DNA of 39,030 nucleotides, from contig NZ_JAQWXX010000092.1 in assembly GCF_029254265.1 (NCBI RefSeq), forward strand, positions 1 to 39,030. Reading direction: 5' to 3'. The position numbers and the translations under genes were made by a program. Below are positions 27,435-35,190 of this stretch, piece after piece. Position 1 is the stretch's first letter; every line of letters begins with the position of its first letter. Source of the stretch: Algoriphagus sp. (GTDB taxonomy: Bacteria; Bacteroidota; Bacteroidia; Cytophagales; Cyclobacteriaceae). Below the pieces are notes generated by a model that saw only the letters and a list, made by a program, of their open reading frames with translations, was not told the origin of the DNA and did not search any database.

Positions 27435-28292
27435 ATGCAGAAAAATAAAATTTTTATTAGTTATCGACAAAGTGATACGCAAAGCGAAGCAAGTCGCCTG
27501 AAGGAAAATCTTGAGGATGTCTTCGGAAAGGAAAATGTCTTTTTTGATATCGAGACGCTAGAGCCCGGATTAAATTTTGCGAAGGCAATTGAAAAAACAA
27601 TCCGTCAGAGTGCGGTCGTTTTGGTTTTGATTGGAGAGACTTGGACTGAAGTAAAAGATGAAGAAGGCAATCTCAGACTCTTCAAAGAAAATGATTGGGT
27701 AAGAAAAGAGGTAGCAATGGCGCTTTCCATGGAAGATACTCGAGTAATTCCGGTTTTGGTCAAAGACGCCAAAAAACTCACTGCGGACCAACTACCCGAC
27801 AATATAAAAGCCCTAGCAGATTATCAGTGGGCCGAATTGACTATTCCGAGATGGCGAAGTGATGTGGAAAAACTAATCACCGTTTTAAGAAAAATAACTC
27901 AGCAATTAGACACATCGACTTCGAAGAATAAATTTGAAATACACGATTTATTTAAACCGCCTAAGGAAATAGGCGATCTGTTTAAACCTGCCAAAGAATC
28001 AAAAGATTTAAGCTCTTTACAAGGGGTCTGGAAAGCTTACCGATACTATATAATTGCTTTTATCATTTTCGTAATCGGTATCGATAGCTGTTCCGAGGAA
28101 CAATATTATTATAATGACTTTGGATATAATGAGGTATTTGACCCAATCTTACAATCATCATATTCAAAGTATGATGTAAATTATTTGTACATCCCTAAGT
28201 CAGAGTCAACACAACTACGAAATAAAGAATACAAATTAAAAAAATCACAAGCTTTTAGATTGGTATCAGAAGCTAAAAATCAGTCATTATAA
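27435..28292 (+). CDS. Membrane-anchored TIR-domain protein 1
   Basis: Residues about 4-130 of this 285-residue protein form a TIR domain: KIFISYRQSD (box 1), VFFDIETLEPGLNF (box 2 region), SAVVLVLIGETW and DWVRKEV, where Glu92 sits at the position of the catalytic glutamate of TIR NADases. One transmembrane helix lies at about 199-217 (YYIIAFIIFVIGI), followed by a short Tyr/Asn-rich tail. Residues 1-152 are nearly the same as in the next gene, and the C-terminal parts are unrelated. Bacterial TIR proteins commonly cleave NAD+ or make NAD-derived signals in anti-phage defence. That role is inference here, because no known defence partner is adjacent. Confidence 0.85.
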   Translation: MQKNKIFISYRQSDTQSEASRLKENLEDVFGKENVFFDIETLEPGLNFAKAIEKTIRQSAVVLVLIGETWTEVKDEEGNLRLFKENDWVRKEVAMALSMEDTRVIPVLVKDAKKLTADQLPDNIKALADYQWAELTIPRWRSDVEKLITVLRKITQQLDTSTSKNKFEIHDLFKPPKEIGDLFKPAKESKDLSSLQGVWKAYRYYIIAFIIFVIGIDSCSEEQYYYNDFGYNEVFDPILQSSYSKYDVNYLYIPKSESTQLRNKEYKLKKSQAFRLVSEAKNQSL

Positions 28293-28329
28293 CTGATCAA
28301 TTTTTACCAGATTTTTACTTGCAAATTGA

Positions 28330-29388
28330 ATGGAAAAAAATAAAATTTTTATTAGTTATCGACAAAGTGATACGCAAAGCGAAGCAAGTCGACTTAAAGA
28401 AAATCTAGAAGATATATTTGGAGCCGAAAATGTGTTCTTCGACATCGAGACACTTGAGCCTGGGTTGAATTTTGCGAAGGCGATTGAAAAGACAATCCGT
28501 CAAAGTGCGGTCGTTCTGGTTTTGATTGGAGAGACTTGGACTGAGGTAAAAGATGATGAAGGAAATCTCCGTCTTTTCAAAGAGGACGATTGGGTGAGAA
28601 AAGAGGTGGCATTAGCCCTCGAAATGGAAGACACCCGTGTCATCCCTGTCTTGGTAAAGGATGCGAAGAAACTTTCAGCTGGTCAACTCCCCGATAATAT
28701 CAAGTCACTTGCCGATTATCAATGGGCTGAGCTTACTATTCCCAGATGGAGAAGTGATGTGGAAAAGCTGATTTCTTCCTTGGAAAAGATCATCCCTCCA
28801 GTTAAAAAAGAACCCGAAAAGAAAAAAGTCATTCTACCTCCTCCTAAACCAAAAAGTTGGTGGGCGAAAAACTACCTATGGGTACTTGGGATTTTTGTGG
28901 TGATTATTATCATTGCTTCTTTGCCTGATAACAACAATCAGGAGAACCTGCCCATAGAATCAAACATAACAGCTGCTGGAGAAGATGAAGATTTCAGCCA
29001 AGAGGAAATCCAAGGGCTAAGAGAAAATAATCCTACAGGAACAGAAATCTACAATAGTCTGGAATTAGAGGAAGAAGTTCCTCCGATCAGCGCGGAGTTT
29101 AACTACTCAGGCAAATGGTGGGTTTGGGAAAACGGTATTCGATCTGGGTATTTTTTGATTAGTCAAAACGGCAATTACTTCAATTTCGATTACTATTACT
29201 TTGACGAAAAAGTAGGTGAAGGAACTGGAGAATATAATGGTACTTACTTGTACAGCACTGCTTTCAATATTTTTGGTGATACTAACCAATACGGATTTAC
29301 CTTCGGATCATATGACCAAGGAGTGAGTTGGGAAGGGCAGACTTTCGTAAATGGGATAGCAACAAATGCAAGCCTGATTCATGATTAA
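28330..29388 (+). CDS. Membrane-anchored TIR-domain protein 2
   Basis: The TIR domain of this 352-residue paralog of the preceding gene (about 4-130) has the same motifs and the same putative catalytic Glu92 in WVRKEV. A Lys/Pro-rich linker (KKEPEKKKVILPPPK) leads to a transmembrane helix at about 181-199 (YLWVLGIFVVIIIIASL). An acidic linker and then a Trp/Tyr-rich beta domain follow (about 255-352, FNYSGKWWVWENG, GTGEYNGTYLYS), perhaps a ligand-sensing lipocalin-like sheet on the far side of the membrane. Spacing of 37 bp from TIR 1 suggests co-transcription. It overlaps the stop of the convergent repressor gene by 4 bp. Confidence 0.85.
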   Translation: MEKNKIFISYRQSDTQSEASRLKENLEDIFGAENVFFDIETLEPGLNFAKAIEKTIRQSAVVLVLIGETWTEVKDDEGNLRLFKEDDWVRKEVALALEMEDTRVIPVLVKDAKKLSAGQLPDNIKSLADYQWAELTIPRWRSDVEKLISSLEKIIPPVKKEPEKKKVILPPPKPKSWWAKNYLWVLGIFVVIIIIASLPDNNNQENLPIESNITAAGEDEDFSQEEIQGLRENNPTGTEIYNSLELEEEVPPISAEFNYSGKWWVWENGIRSGYFLISQNGNYFNFDYYYFDEKVGEGTGEYNGTYLYSTAFNIFGDTNQYGFTFGSYDQGVSWEGQTFVNGIATNASLIHD

Positions 29389-30158
29389 CCCTTAATCCTT
29401 CTCAAATCCGCTTTAATATCTTGGATCATTTCGCCCAGGTCTTCGAGACTTAGGGCTTTTTTCTTATCACCCGGATTAGGGAAATCGCTGCTTATAAAAG
29501 CCTTTGCTTCCCAAACTTCCAGCACATCCTCTCCTTTTACCTCATAAGGCTTGTAATGCTCATTATCCGAAACCAAAAATAGCTTGCCATTATCAGCCAA
29601 ATAGTTGAACACTCGCTTGTACACCACTCCCTCAGTTTGTGTGACAAGGATATAGGTTCTCCCACTTTTGATTTGGTTTAACTGCTCCACATAGGAACCA
29701 ATCACAATTGTACCCGGAATCAACGGCAACATCGAATCTCCTGCCAATTCAAAAGCTCTGTATGTGCTTTGTCGGGACAAACTGGGAAGATTAAACTGGG
29801 GCAGTTGCTCCATGTACTCCGGATCTGCATACCCGTTTAGATATCCTGCAGAGGCCTTTTGGCCCACTAGCGTAATGTTTTCCTTATCCTCTTCATTCGT
29901 AGCGATTGTAAGAATATTTATCCCCCGCTTTTGAATGGCTTTCCTTCCCTTATTTTCTATATCGTGGTACATCAACTCCTCCAAACCCACCTCCAGGATA
30001 TCGCAAAGTTTTTGAAGGGTTGCCAGCTTTGGCTCAGACCGACCATCCTCATAAGCCGAAATCATGGTGCGCTGTACATCCAATTGATCTGCAAGATCAT
30101 TTTGGGTTATAGACTTTTGCTTTCGCAAAAAACGGAGGTTGGAAGCTAGATAGTTCAT
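29385..30158 (-). CDS. HTH-S24 peptidase repressor (LexA/CI-like)
   Basis: The 257-residue protein has an N-terminal XRE/Cro helix-turn-helix (about residues 6-62, ITQNDLADQLDVQRTMISAYEDGRS) and a C-terminal S24 autopeptidase. The cleavage site is Ala104-Gly105 (KASAGYLNG), with nucleophile Ser142 in GDSMLP and general base Lys181 in VVYKRV. A Lys-rich helical tail follows (about 225-257). Such proteins repress target genes until DNA damage triggers self-cleavage through RecA. It starts with an ATGA overlap after the 85-residue gene, so the two are translated together. An inverted repeat at 30443-30463 upstream of the pair is a natural self-operator candidate. No phage genes surround it. Confidence 0.88.
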   Translation of the reverse strand: MNYLASNLRFLRKQKSITQNDLADQLDVQRTMISAYEDGRSEPKLATLQKLCDILEVGLEELMYHDIENKGRKAIQKRGINILTIATNEEDKENITLVGQKASAGYLNGYADPEYMEQLPQFNLPSLSRQSTYRAFELAGDSMLPLIPGTIVIGSYVEQLNQIKSGRTYILVTQTEGVVYKRVFNYLADNGKLFLVSDNEHYKPYEVKGEDVLEVWEAKAFISSDFPNPGDKKKALSLEDLGEMIQDIKADLRRIKG

Positions 30159-30412
30159 GCTGAAAAAAGATAAAAATTATGATCCTCCTGAACTTGAGGA
30201 ATAGACAAGTAAGGATTCATGCTAAATGTACTGGATTTCCGGCGTTCCATTCGCTGTTTGATCTCATCGATGATCTCACCAACTGGTTTGGGTTCGCTGA
30301 CAAGAAGATAGCCGTACTGGGGTTTCTCTTCATTCTCGATAAAAAATTTCACCTGACAGTTTCCGGATGCCAATGTTTTGGTGGTAATACTGATTTTCTC
30401 TTGATTTTCCAT
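30155..30412 (-). CDS. Small unknown protein coupled to the S24 repressor
   Basis: The 85-residue protein has no recognised domain. It appears to be a small alpha/beta protein: two strands (KISITTKTL, CQVKFFIEN), a loop with a further strand (YGYLLVSEP), a basic helix (VGEIIDEIKQRMERRKSS) and a polar tail. There is no signal peptide. The 4-bp ATGA overlap with the repressor start means the two are made together, which suggests it modulates or senses for the repressor (inference from context only). Confidence 0.65.
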   Translation of the reverse strand: MENQEKISITTKTLASGNCQVKFFIENEEKPQYGYLLVSEPKPVGEIIDEIKQRMERRKSSTFSMNPYLSIPQVQEDHNFYLFSA

Positions 30413-30442
30413 AGCCTTTTCTTTTACGTCAGCTAAGATATA

Positions 30443-30463
30443 AATGTTGTTTTAATAAACATT
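30443..30463. promoter_or_regulatory. Candidate operator for the S24 repressor
   Basis: AATGTT and AACATT form an inverted repeat with a 9-bp spacer, about 30 bp upstream of the first gene of the repressor operon. The size and TGTT...AACA form suit a dimeric CI/LexA-like repressor. Binding is inferred from position and symmetry. Confidence 0.4.
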
Positions 30464-30675
30464 AGTATGATCTAAAAATTAACATACCGACTGACAGAGC
30501 TTGTCAGAAAATTATAAAAAAAGCATTACATACAGAATTTCAGGGTTTTGCAATAAAACTTCATCCTTGCTGAGTTTTGGGATTCATTTTGAAACAATTT
30601 CACCTAAACTGATTCATCAATCATGTTTCCTTTTCAATGCTCGAAATAACCGCTTAGCCAATTCCTTTAATAAAT

Positions 30676-30695
30676 AGGAACAATTCCTTGTTCCT
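30676..30695. promoter_or_regulatory. Perfect inverted repeat upstream of the outer-membrane protein gene
   Basis: AGGAACAA and TTGTTCCT surround TTCC, 62 bp before the ATG at 30758. Related AGGAA/TTCCT words flank it (30662-30668 and 30708-30713). This resembles an operator for a dimeric regulator, but the binding protein is unknown. Confidence 0.4.
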
Positions 30696-30757
30696 TTGTC
30701 TTACTAAAAGGAATAATCCCAAAAACCAACTAGTGCTCATACGCCCAAATAACTACA

Positions 30758-33517
30758 ATGAAATATTACCTTTTACTTTTTATATTCTTAGGTTCTTTTC
30801 TAAATGCCTGGACTCAAAGCTTTTCCATCAAGGGAAAAGTGATGGATGCGAGTTCTAAGGAAAGCATCCCAAATGCCACAATCTTATTGTTGAATTTTTC
30901 AGACTCCCTACAAGTAGATGGCATGATCTCAGATTTGGATGGAAATTTCATCCTTGAAAACATCAAAGAAGGTGAATACTTGATGAAAGTCCAGTATCTG
31001 GGCTATGAAAACCTATTCCGAAATATCCAGCTTCAGCAAGATCTTGATCTTGGAAATGTGATGATTCGTGAGACCGCTACTGATCTCAATGAAGTCACAA
31101 TCTCAGCCCGAAGATCAACCGGTACACAGAAAAGTGACACGACGATGTATAATGCCGATGCTTTCAAAACTATGAAAGATGCCAGCGCGCAGATTTTGGT
31201 GGAGAAACTTCCCGGTGTCCTGATGGTAGATGGAGCGCTACAGGCCCAAGGTGAAAACATTACCCAAATACTAGTAGACGGAAAGCCGTTTTTTGGAGGC
31301 GATGTGAAAACAGCCTTGCAAAATCTTCCGGCAGAGGTAATTCTAAGCATTGAAATATTTGATCAGAAAAGTGACCAGGCGCTCTTGAGTGGATTTGATG
31401 ATGGTCAGCGCCAAAAGACAATCAACATCATCACCAAGCCAAATCGCCGCAAAGGCCAATTTGGAAGAATTACTGCTGGCTACGGCTCGGATGAGCGCTA
31501 CCTGGCAGGAGCAAGTATCAATGCCTTCAATGAAGACCAGCGGATCACATTTACAGGTCTGACTAACAATATCAACTTGCTGGACTTCTCTGCCGATCCA
31601 AATGCACAGGACAATTCCAATCCTCAAAATGGGGTCATTGATACCAATATCCTAGGATTGAATTTTTCAGATGAATGGGGTGAAAAAGTAAAGGTCTCAG
31701 GGAGCTACTTATTCAGAAACCGAAAAAATGTAGGCATTGAGTCGCTCTACCGGGAATTTGTGACGAGCACCCAGGAAGGTCAAACCTATACCGAAGATAG
31801 TCGGGAGACAAGAACCAATCAGGATCACCGATTTGATATGCGATTGGAATATCAAATCGATGCGAAAAACAGAATCATTTTCCGCCCAAGATTCTCAGCA
31901 GCCTTTGATAAGGAGAACTCTTCATTTATCGGTGAAAGTGTCAATCTTGACGGTCCTCTAAACCGAACTGAAAATACCCGGGCGGCAAACAATAAGGATT
32001 ATGATATTTTCAACCGAATTTATTACGGTCATAAGTTTGATAAGGAAGGCCGAAGCTTGACGGTAAGGTTGAGAACCTCAAACAGCTGGAATAGAGATGT
32101 TGCCATTCGAAGAGCAGACAATACCTTTTTCCAACCCACTGAGCGATTGGAGGTCATCAATCAACAAATCACGCGTGATCGGGATGGGAATTCTTGGGAG
32201 ACCGGAATTTCCTACACGGAACCTTTGGGAAAGAACGGACAAATGGAATTAGAGTATCAAATCGGAAATCGTCTTGACAACTCAGACCAGTTGACTTTTG
32301 ATATCCAAAGCGAGGATCTCACCAACGTAGAATTAGATACCGCCCTGAGTAATTCCTTTGGAAGTAAATACCTGACTCAAGAAATCGAGCTTGGCTATCA
32401 GTACAAGTTGGAAAAAATGCAAGTGCAGGTAGAAGGCCAATTTCAACATGCCAGACTGGATAATAGCCAGATCTTCCCTGCACCATTTGAATTACAGCGG
32501 ACATTCAAAAGCTTCTTGCCTACCGTTCGATTTGATTATCAGTTTTCTGAATTTACCAATCTGGAAATTGACTACGATACAAACGTAGATGCCCCTTCTG
32601 TACAACAGCTACAAACGGCAATCGATAACTCAAATCCATTACAGCTTCGTACGGGTAATCCAAACTTGGATCAGTCTTATTCCAACCGAATTCGATTCAG
32701 ATTCCGAACCAGAAATCCAGATACCGATCGTTCTTGGTTTGTTTTTGCTCAATCAAGAATTGTAGCCAATACCATCGCCAACAGTTCATTTATCGCGGAG
32801 GAGCCGACTGAGCTTCCTGGAGGAATTATTTTAGAAAAAGGCTCTCAGCTATTCCGTCCTGTGAATTTGGATGGATTTCAGGATTTCAGATCTTGGGTGA
32901 GTTATGGAATGCCACTTGGATTTATCAAATCCAACCTGAATGTCTACGGTGGATTAAGCTACAACAAGCGCCCTGGACAAGTCAATAATGAATTGAGTTT
33001 CAACAATTCCAACCGGATCAGCACAGGTCTATCCATTGGCAGCAATATCAGTGATCAAATTGACTTCAATATTTCTACCCGATTTTCTTGGAATAATGTA
33101 ACGAATACCCTGAATCCAGCTTTGGACAATAAATTCTTCAACCAACGAACCCGTCTTAATCTGAGCTGGATCATTTGGGAAGGATTAATCTATCGTCTGG
33201 ATTTGAATCATCAAATCAATAGCGGTTTGTCGGCAGGCTTTGACAACGATTTTCTCCTGATGAATATGAGTATCGGAAAGAAAATATTTAAAAATCAGCG
33301 TGGTGAAATCTCCCTGAATGTCTATGACCTTCTAGGACAAAATGCTAACGTAAGGAGAAATATTACCGATATCTATATCGAAGATACACAGACCAATGTA
33401 CTCAGCAGGTACTTTATGCTCAGCTTTTCCTACAACCTTCGTCGATTTAGCAAAGGAATGGATATGGAGGACTACAATGAGCTAGTCAATACCGGAATCG
33501 GTGACGAACGAAACTAA
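30758..33517 (+). CDS. TonB-dependent receptor-like outer-membrane beta-barrel protein
   Basis: The 919-residue protein has a signal peptide (ending NAWTQS) and a carboxypeptidase-regulatory-like domain (about residues 23-105, SIKGKVMDASSKESIPNAT). A plug-like domain follows (about 110-235, ILVEKLPGVLMVDG, ITQILVDGKPFFGGDVKTAL), then a long beta-barrel of the outer membrane beta-barrel type (OMP_b-brl_3) with many alternating aromatic strands to the C-terminus. The family resembles SusC-like receptors but normally has no SusD partner, and none is seen here. Cargo is unknown. A perfect inverted repeat 62 bp upstream may bind a regulator, and a strong terminator follows the stop. Confidence 0.88.
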   Translation: MKYYLLLFIFLGSFLNAWTQSFSIKGKVMDASSKESIPNATILLLNFSDSLQVDGMISDLDGNFILENIKEGEYLMKVQYLGYENLFRNIQLQQDLDLGNVMIRETATDLNEVTISARRSTGTQKSDTTMYNADAFKTMKDASAQILVEKLPGVLMVDGALQAQGENITQILVDGKPFFGGDVKTALQNLPAEVILSIEIFDQKSDQALLSGFDDGQRQKTINIITKPNRRKGQFGRITAGYGSDERYLAGASINAFNEDQRITFTGLTNNINLLDFSADPNAQDNSNPQNGVIDTNILGLNFSDEWGEKVKVSGSYLFRNRKNVGIESLYREFVTSTQEGQTYTEDSRETRTNQDHRFDMRLEYQIDAKNRIIFRPRFSAAFDKENSSFIGESVNLDGPLNRTENTRAANNKDYDIFNRIYYGHKFDKEGRSLTVRLRTSNSWNRDVAIRRADNTFFQPTERLEVINQQITRDRDGNSWETGISYTEPLGKNGQMELEYQIGNRLDNSDQLTFDIQSEDLTNVELDTALSNSFGSKYLTQEIELGYQYKLEKMQVQVEGQFQHARLDNSQIFPAPFELQRTFKSFLPTVRFDYQFSEFTNLEIDYDTNVDAPSVQQLQTAIDNSNPLQLRTGNPNLDQSYSNRIRFRFRTRNPDTDRSWFVFAQSRIVANTIANSSFIAEEPTELPGGIILEKGSQLFRPVNLDGFQDFRSWVSYGMPLGFIKSNLNVYGGLSYNKRPGQVNNELSFNNSNRISTGLSIGSNISDQIDFNISTRFSWNNVTNTLNPALDNKFFNQRTRLNLSWIIWEGLIYRLDLNHQINSGLSAGFDNDFLLMNMSIGKKIFKNQRGEISLNVYDLLGQNANVRRNITDIYIEDTQTNVLSRYFMLSFSYNLRRFSKGMDMEDYNELVNTGIGDERN

Positions 33518-33542
33518 TCTGATCCATCCGAAACAGTAATTT

Positions 33543-33580
33543 CTTTCAGCCTTATCTTTCTAGATAAGGCTGAAAGTTTT
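33543..33580 (+). terminator. Rho-independent terminator after the outer-membrane protein gene
   Basis: CTTTCAGCCTTATC (33543-33556) and GATAAGGCTGAAAG (33563-33576) are perfect 14-bp arms around a 6-nt loop, followed by TTTT. It isolates the integron recombinase from upstream transcription. Confidence 0.88.
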
Positions 33581-33718
33581 CTAAGAGGAACTTTTTACTT
33601 CAGTTCTTTCTGGCTACTAGCGGTTTGCTATTTTTTTAACTAATTAGCTATTATATTTAGTAGCGTTGCGGATATCTTTCAAATAGCGGGATATGCGAAT
33701 GTTTAATTTTTTAGAAAT

Positions 33719-35083
33719 ATGGGCGAAAACTTGATTTCAATCCAGGTCATTGGTAGAAAAATTCTACTTAAAATGCCGAAAAATGAGGAGGACATCTCTC
33801 TAGTTAGAACTATTCCCTATGTAAGATGGAATAAACAAACCTTTCTTTGGGAGATTCCTCATTATCCCGGGAATTTAGAAAGGCTCCTCGCCTATTTCGG
33901 GAATCGGGTTCATTCGATAACCAAATCCGAAGATATTCCTGTCTATTTAAAAGGACATTCTTTGCTCCAGAAAGATCATGTTTTGATGATCCGAACCAAT
34001 TCAGGTAGAATTAAACTGATTTTTGGTTACCTCACAGAGTTTATCAAGCATATCAAGACCATTCCATATCACCATTGGGACAGTAAAAATAAATGGTGGA
34101 CGATCCCCTATTCGGAGCAGTTTGAGGAAGAAATAAAAAGGAAAATTGAAGAACTGGGCTTAACCTATAGCTACGAGCAAGAAGGAAAAAACGAAGGTGT
34201 ACCGAAGGCTAGCCCACTTTCTTTTTCTAATTATAAAAAATGTCCAGCCGAGTATGTAAACAAATTAGAGGAAAGGAGGTATAGTCAAAATACGATTAGA
34301 TCCTACATTCCCTTATTTGAAGAATTCATTAATCACTTCCCTGATTCTGAACTAGATTCCCTTGGGGAAAAAGAGATTATGGATTTTTCGAGATACTTAG
34401 TCACCGAGCGGAAAGTATCAAGTTCCCATCAAAATCAAGCAATTAATGCGGTCAAGTTTTATTTCGAAAAAGTAAAAGGTGGTGAGCGAAAATACTATCA
34501 TGTAGATAGACCTATTCGGGAAAAAACCTTACCAGAGGTTTGTAGTGAGGAAGAAATCGTAGCTATATTTAAATCAGTTGCGAACCTAAAGCATAAAGCA
34601 ATTCTAATGACGATATATTCTGCAGGATTACGAATAAGTGAACTGACTAACCTCAAGATCAAAGATATCGACTCGAAGCGGATGCAGATCCGAGTAGAGC
34701 AAGGCAAAGGAAAGAAGGACCGATATACCTTATTGTCACAAAAAAACTTAGAAGTATTAAGGGCATATGTGAGCCGTGAGTCACCTGTTGAGTATTTATT
34801 CGAGGGTCAAGGAAGCAGCGCTGATAAACCTATAAAATATTCAAAAACGAGCATAGAGAATATTCTGAGAGCAGCCGTAGCAAAGACAAAAATCAAGAAA
34901 AAGGTAACGCCACATACTCTGAGACACTCCTTCGCTACTCATCTCTTGGAAAACGGCACTGACATCCGATACATACAGAGTTTACTCGGTCACGACAGCC
35001 CAAAGACAACTCAGATATACACTCATATTACAACCAAAGGATTTAGTCAAATTAAAAGCCCTTTAGACAAGCTAGATATTTGA
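33719..35083 (+). CDS. Tyrosine recombinase, candidate integron integrase with HARP-like repeats
   Basis: This 454-residue recombinase has two N-terminal repeats with the same pattern, IPY-x2-W-x6-W-x-IP (residues 32-47 and 115-130), resembling the HARP motif of SMARCAL1-type DNA annealing helicases. A SAM-like core-binding domain follows (about 173-265), then a catalytic domain with R305 (SAGLRISE), K330 (GKGKKDR), H399-x2-R402 (HTLRHSF), H425 (LLGHDS) and Tyr434 (IYTHI). It ends KSPLDKL, like IntI1 (RSPLDAL). Only 63 residues separate GKGKKDR from HTLRH, so the extra IntI segment used for folded attC recognition is missing. It reads toward the cassette array, and the candidate attI starts 27 bp after its stop. 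Its base composition resembles the chromosome, not the AT-rich cassettes. Acting on attC is inference from position; an unrelated XerC/D-like role is the alternative. Confidence 0.85.
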   Translation: MGENLISIQVIGRKILLKMPKNEEDISLVRTIPYVRWNKQTFLWEIPHYPGNLERLLAYFGNRVHSITKSEDIPVYLKGHSLLQKDHVLMIRTNSGRIKLIFGYLTEFIKHIKTIPYHHWDSKNKWWTIPYSEQFEEEIKRKIEELGLTYSYEQEGKNEGVPKASPLSFSNYKKCPAEYVNKLEERRYSQNTIRSYIPLFEEFINHFPDSELDSLGEKEIMDFSRYLVTERKVSSSHQNQAINAVKFYFEKVKGGERKYYHVDRPIREKTLPEVCSEEEIVAIFKSVANLKHKAILMTIYSAGLRISELTNLKIKDIDSKRMQIRVEQGKGKKDRYTLLSQKNLEVLRAYVSRESPVEYLFEGQGSSADKPIKYSKTSIENILRAAVAKTKIKKKVTPHTLRHSFATHLLENGTDIRYIQSLLGHDSPKTTQIYTHITTKGFSQIKSPLDKLDI

Positions 35084-35110
35084 CTAAAAACTCTCTATCT
35101 AATCGAAATA

Positions 35111-35190
35111 TATCCACCAGTACTGGTGGATACCGTTCCAAAAGAGAAAGATATACAACAGAACTAGTGGATATACAATCGTTAGCAGCT
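35111..35190 (+). promoter_or_regulatory. Candidate attI recombination site
   Basis: A perfect 22-bp palindrome (35111-35132: TATCCACCAGT followed by its complement) is followed by a third near-copy of the half-site, ACTAGTGGATA (35163-35173), and by a direct repeat GATATACAA (35150-35158 and 35170-35178, 20 bp apart). The junction box GTTAGCAGC is at 35181-35189. Known attI sites combine a core site with direct-repeat integrase-binding sites. The crossover would lie between G35181 and T35182. Confidence 0.6.

Larger units (their letters stand above)
30413..30757. other. Divergent regulatory region without genes (345 bp)
   Basis: It separates the leftward repressor operon from the rightward outer-membrane protein gene. 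It holds the candidate operator at 30443-30463, a small hairpin (CTGACA/TGTCAG, 30491-30507) and a perfect inverted repeat at 30676-30695. I see no coding frame and no RNA gene. Confidence 0.55.

Noticed and set aside
27435..29388. TIR pair as a Thoeris defence system
   Set aside because: Thoeris needs ThsA (SIR2 or Macro/SLOG effector). None of the neighbouring genes resembles it, so the name is not supported.
29385..30412. S24 repressor as a prophage remnant
   Set aside because: No phage structural, lysis or replication gene and no att duplication nearby; the only recombinase (33719) is tied to the cassette array.
33719..35083. Recombinase as a conjugative-element or phage integrase
   Set aside because: There is no tRNA target, excisionase, relaxase or mobilisation gene, while cassette boundaries with matched R''/R' boxes begin about 100 bp after the gene.
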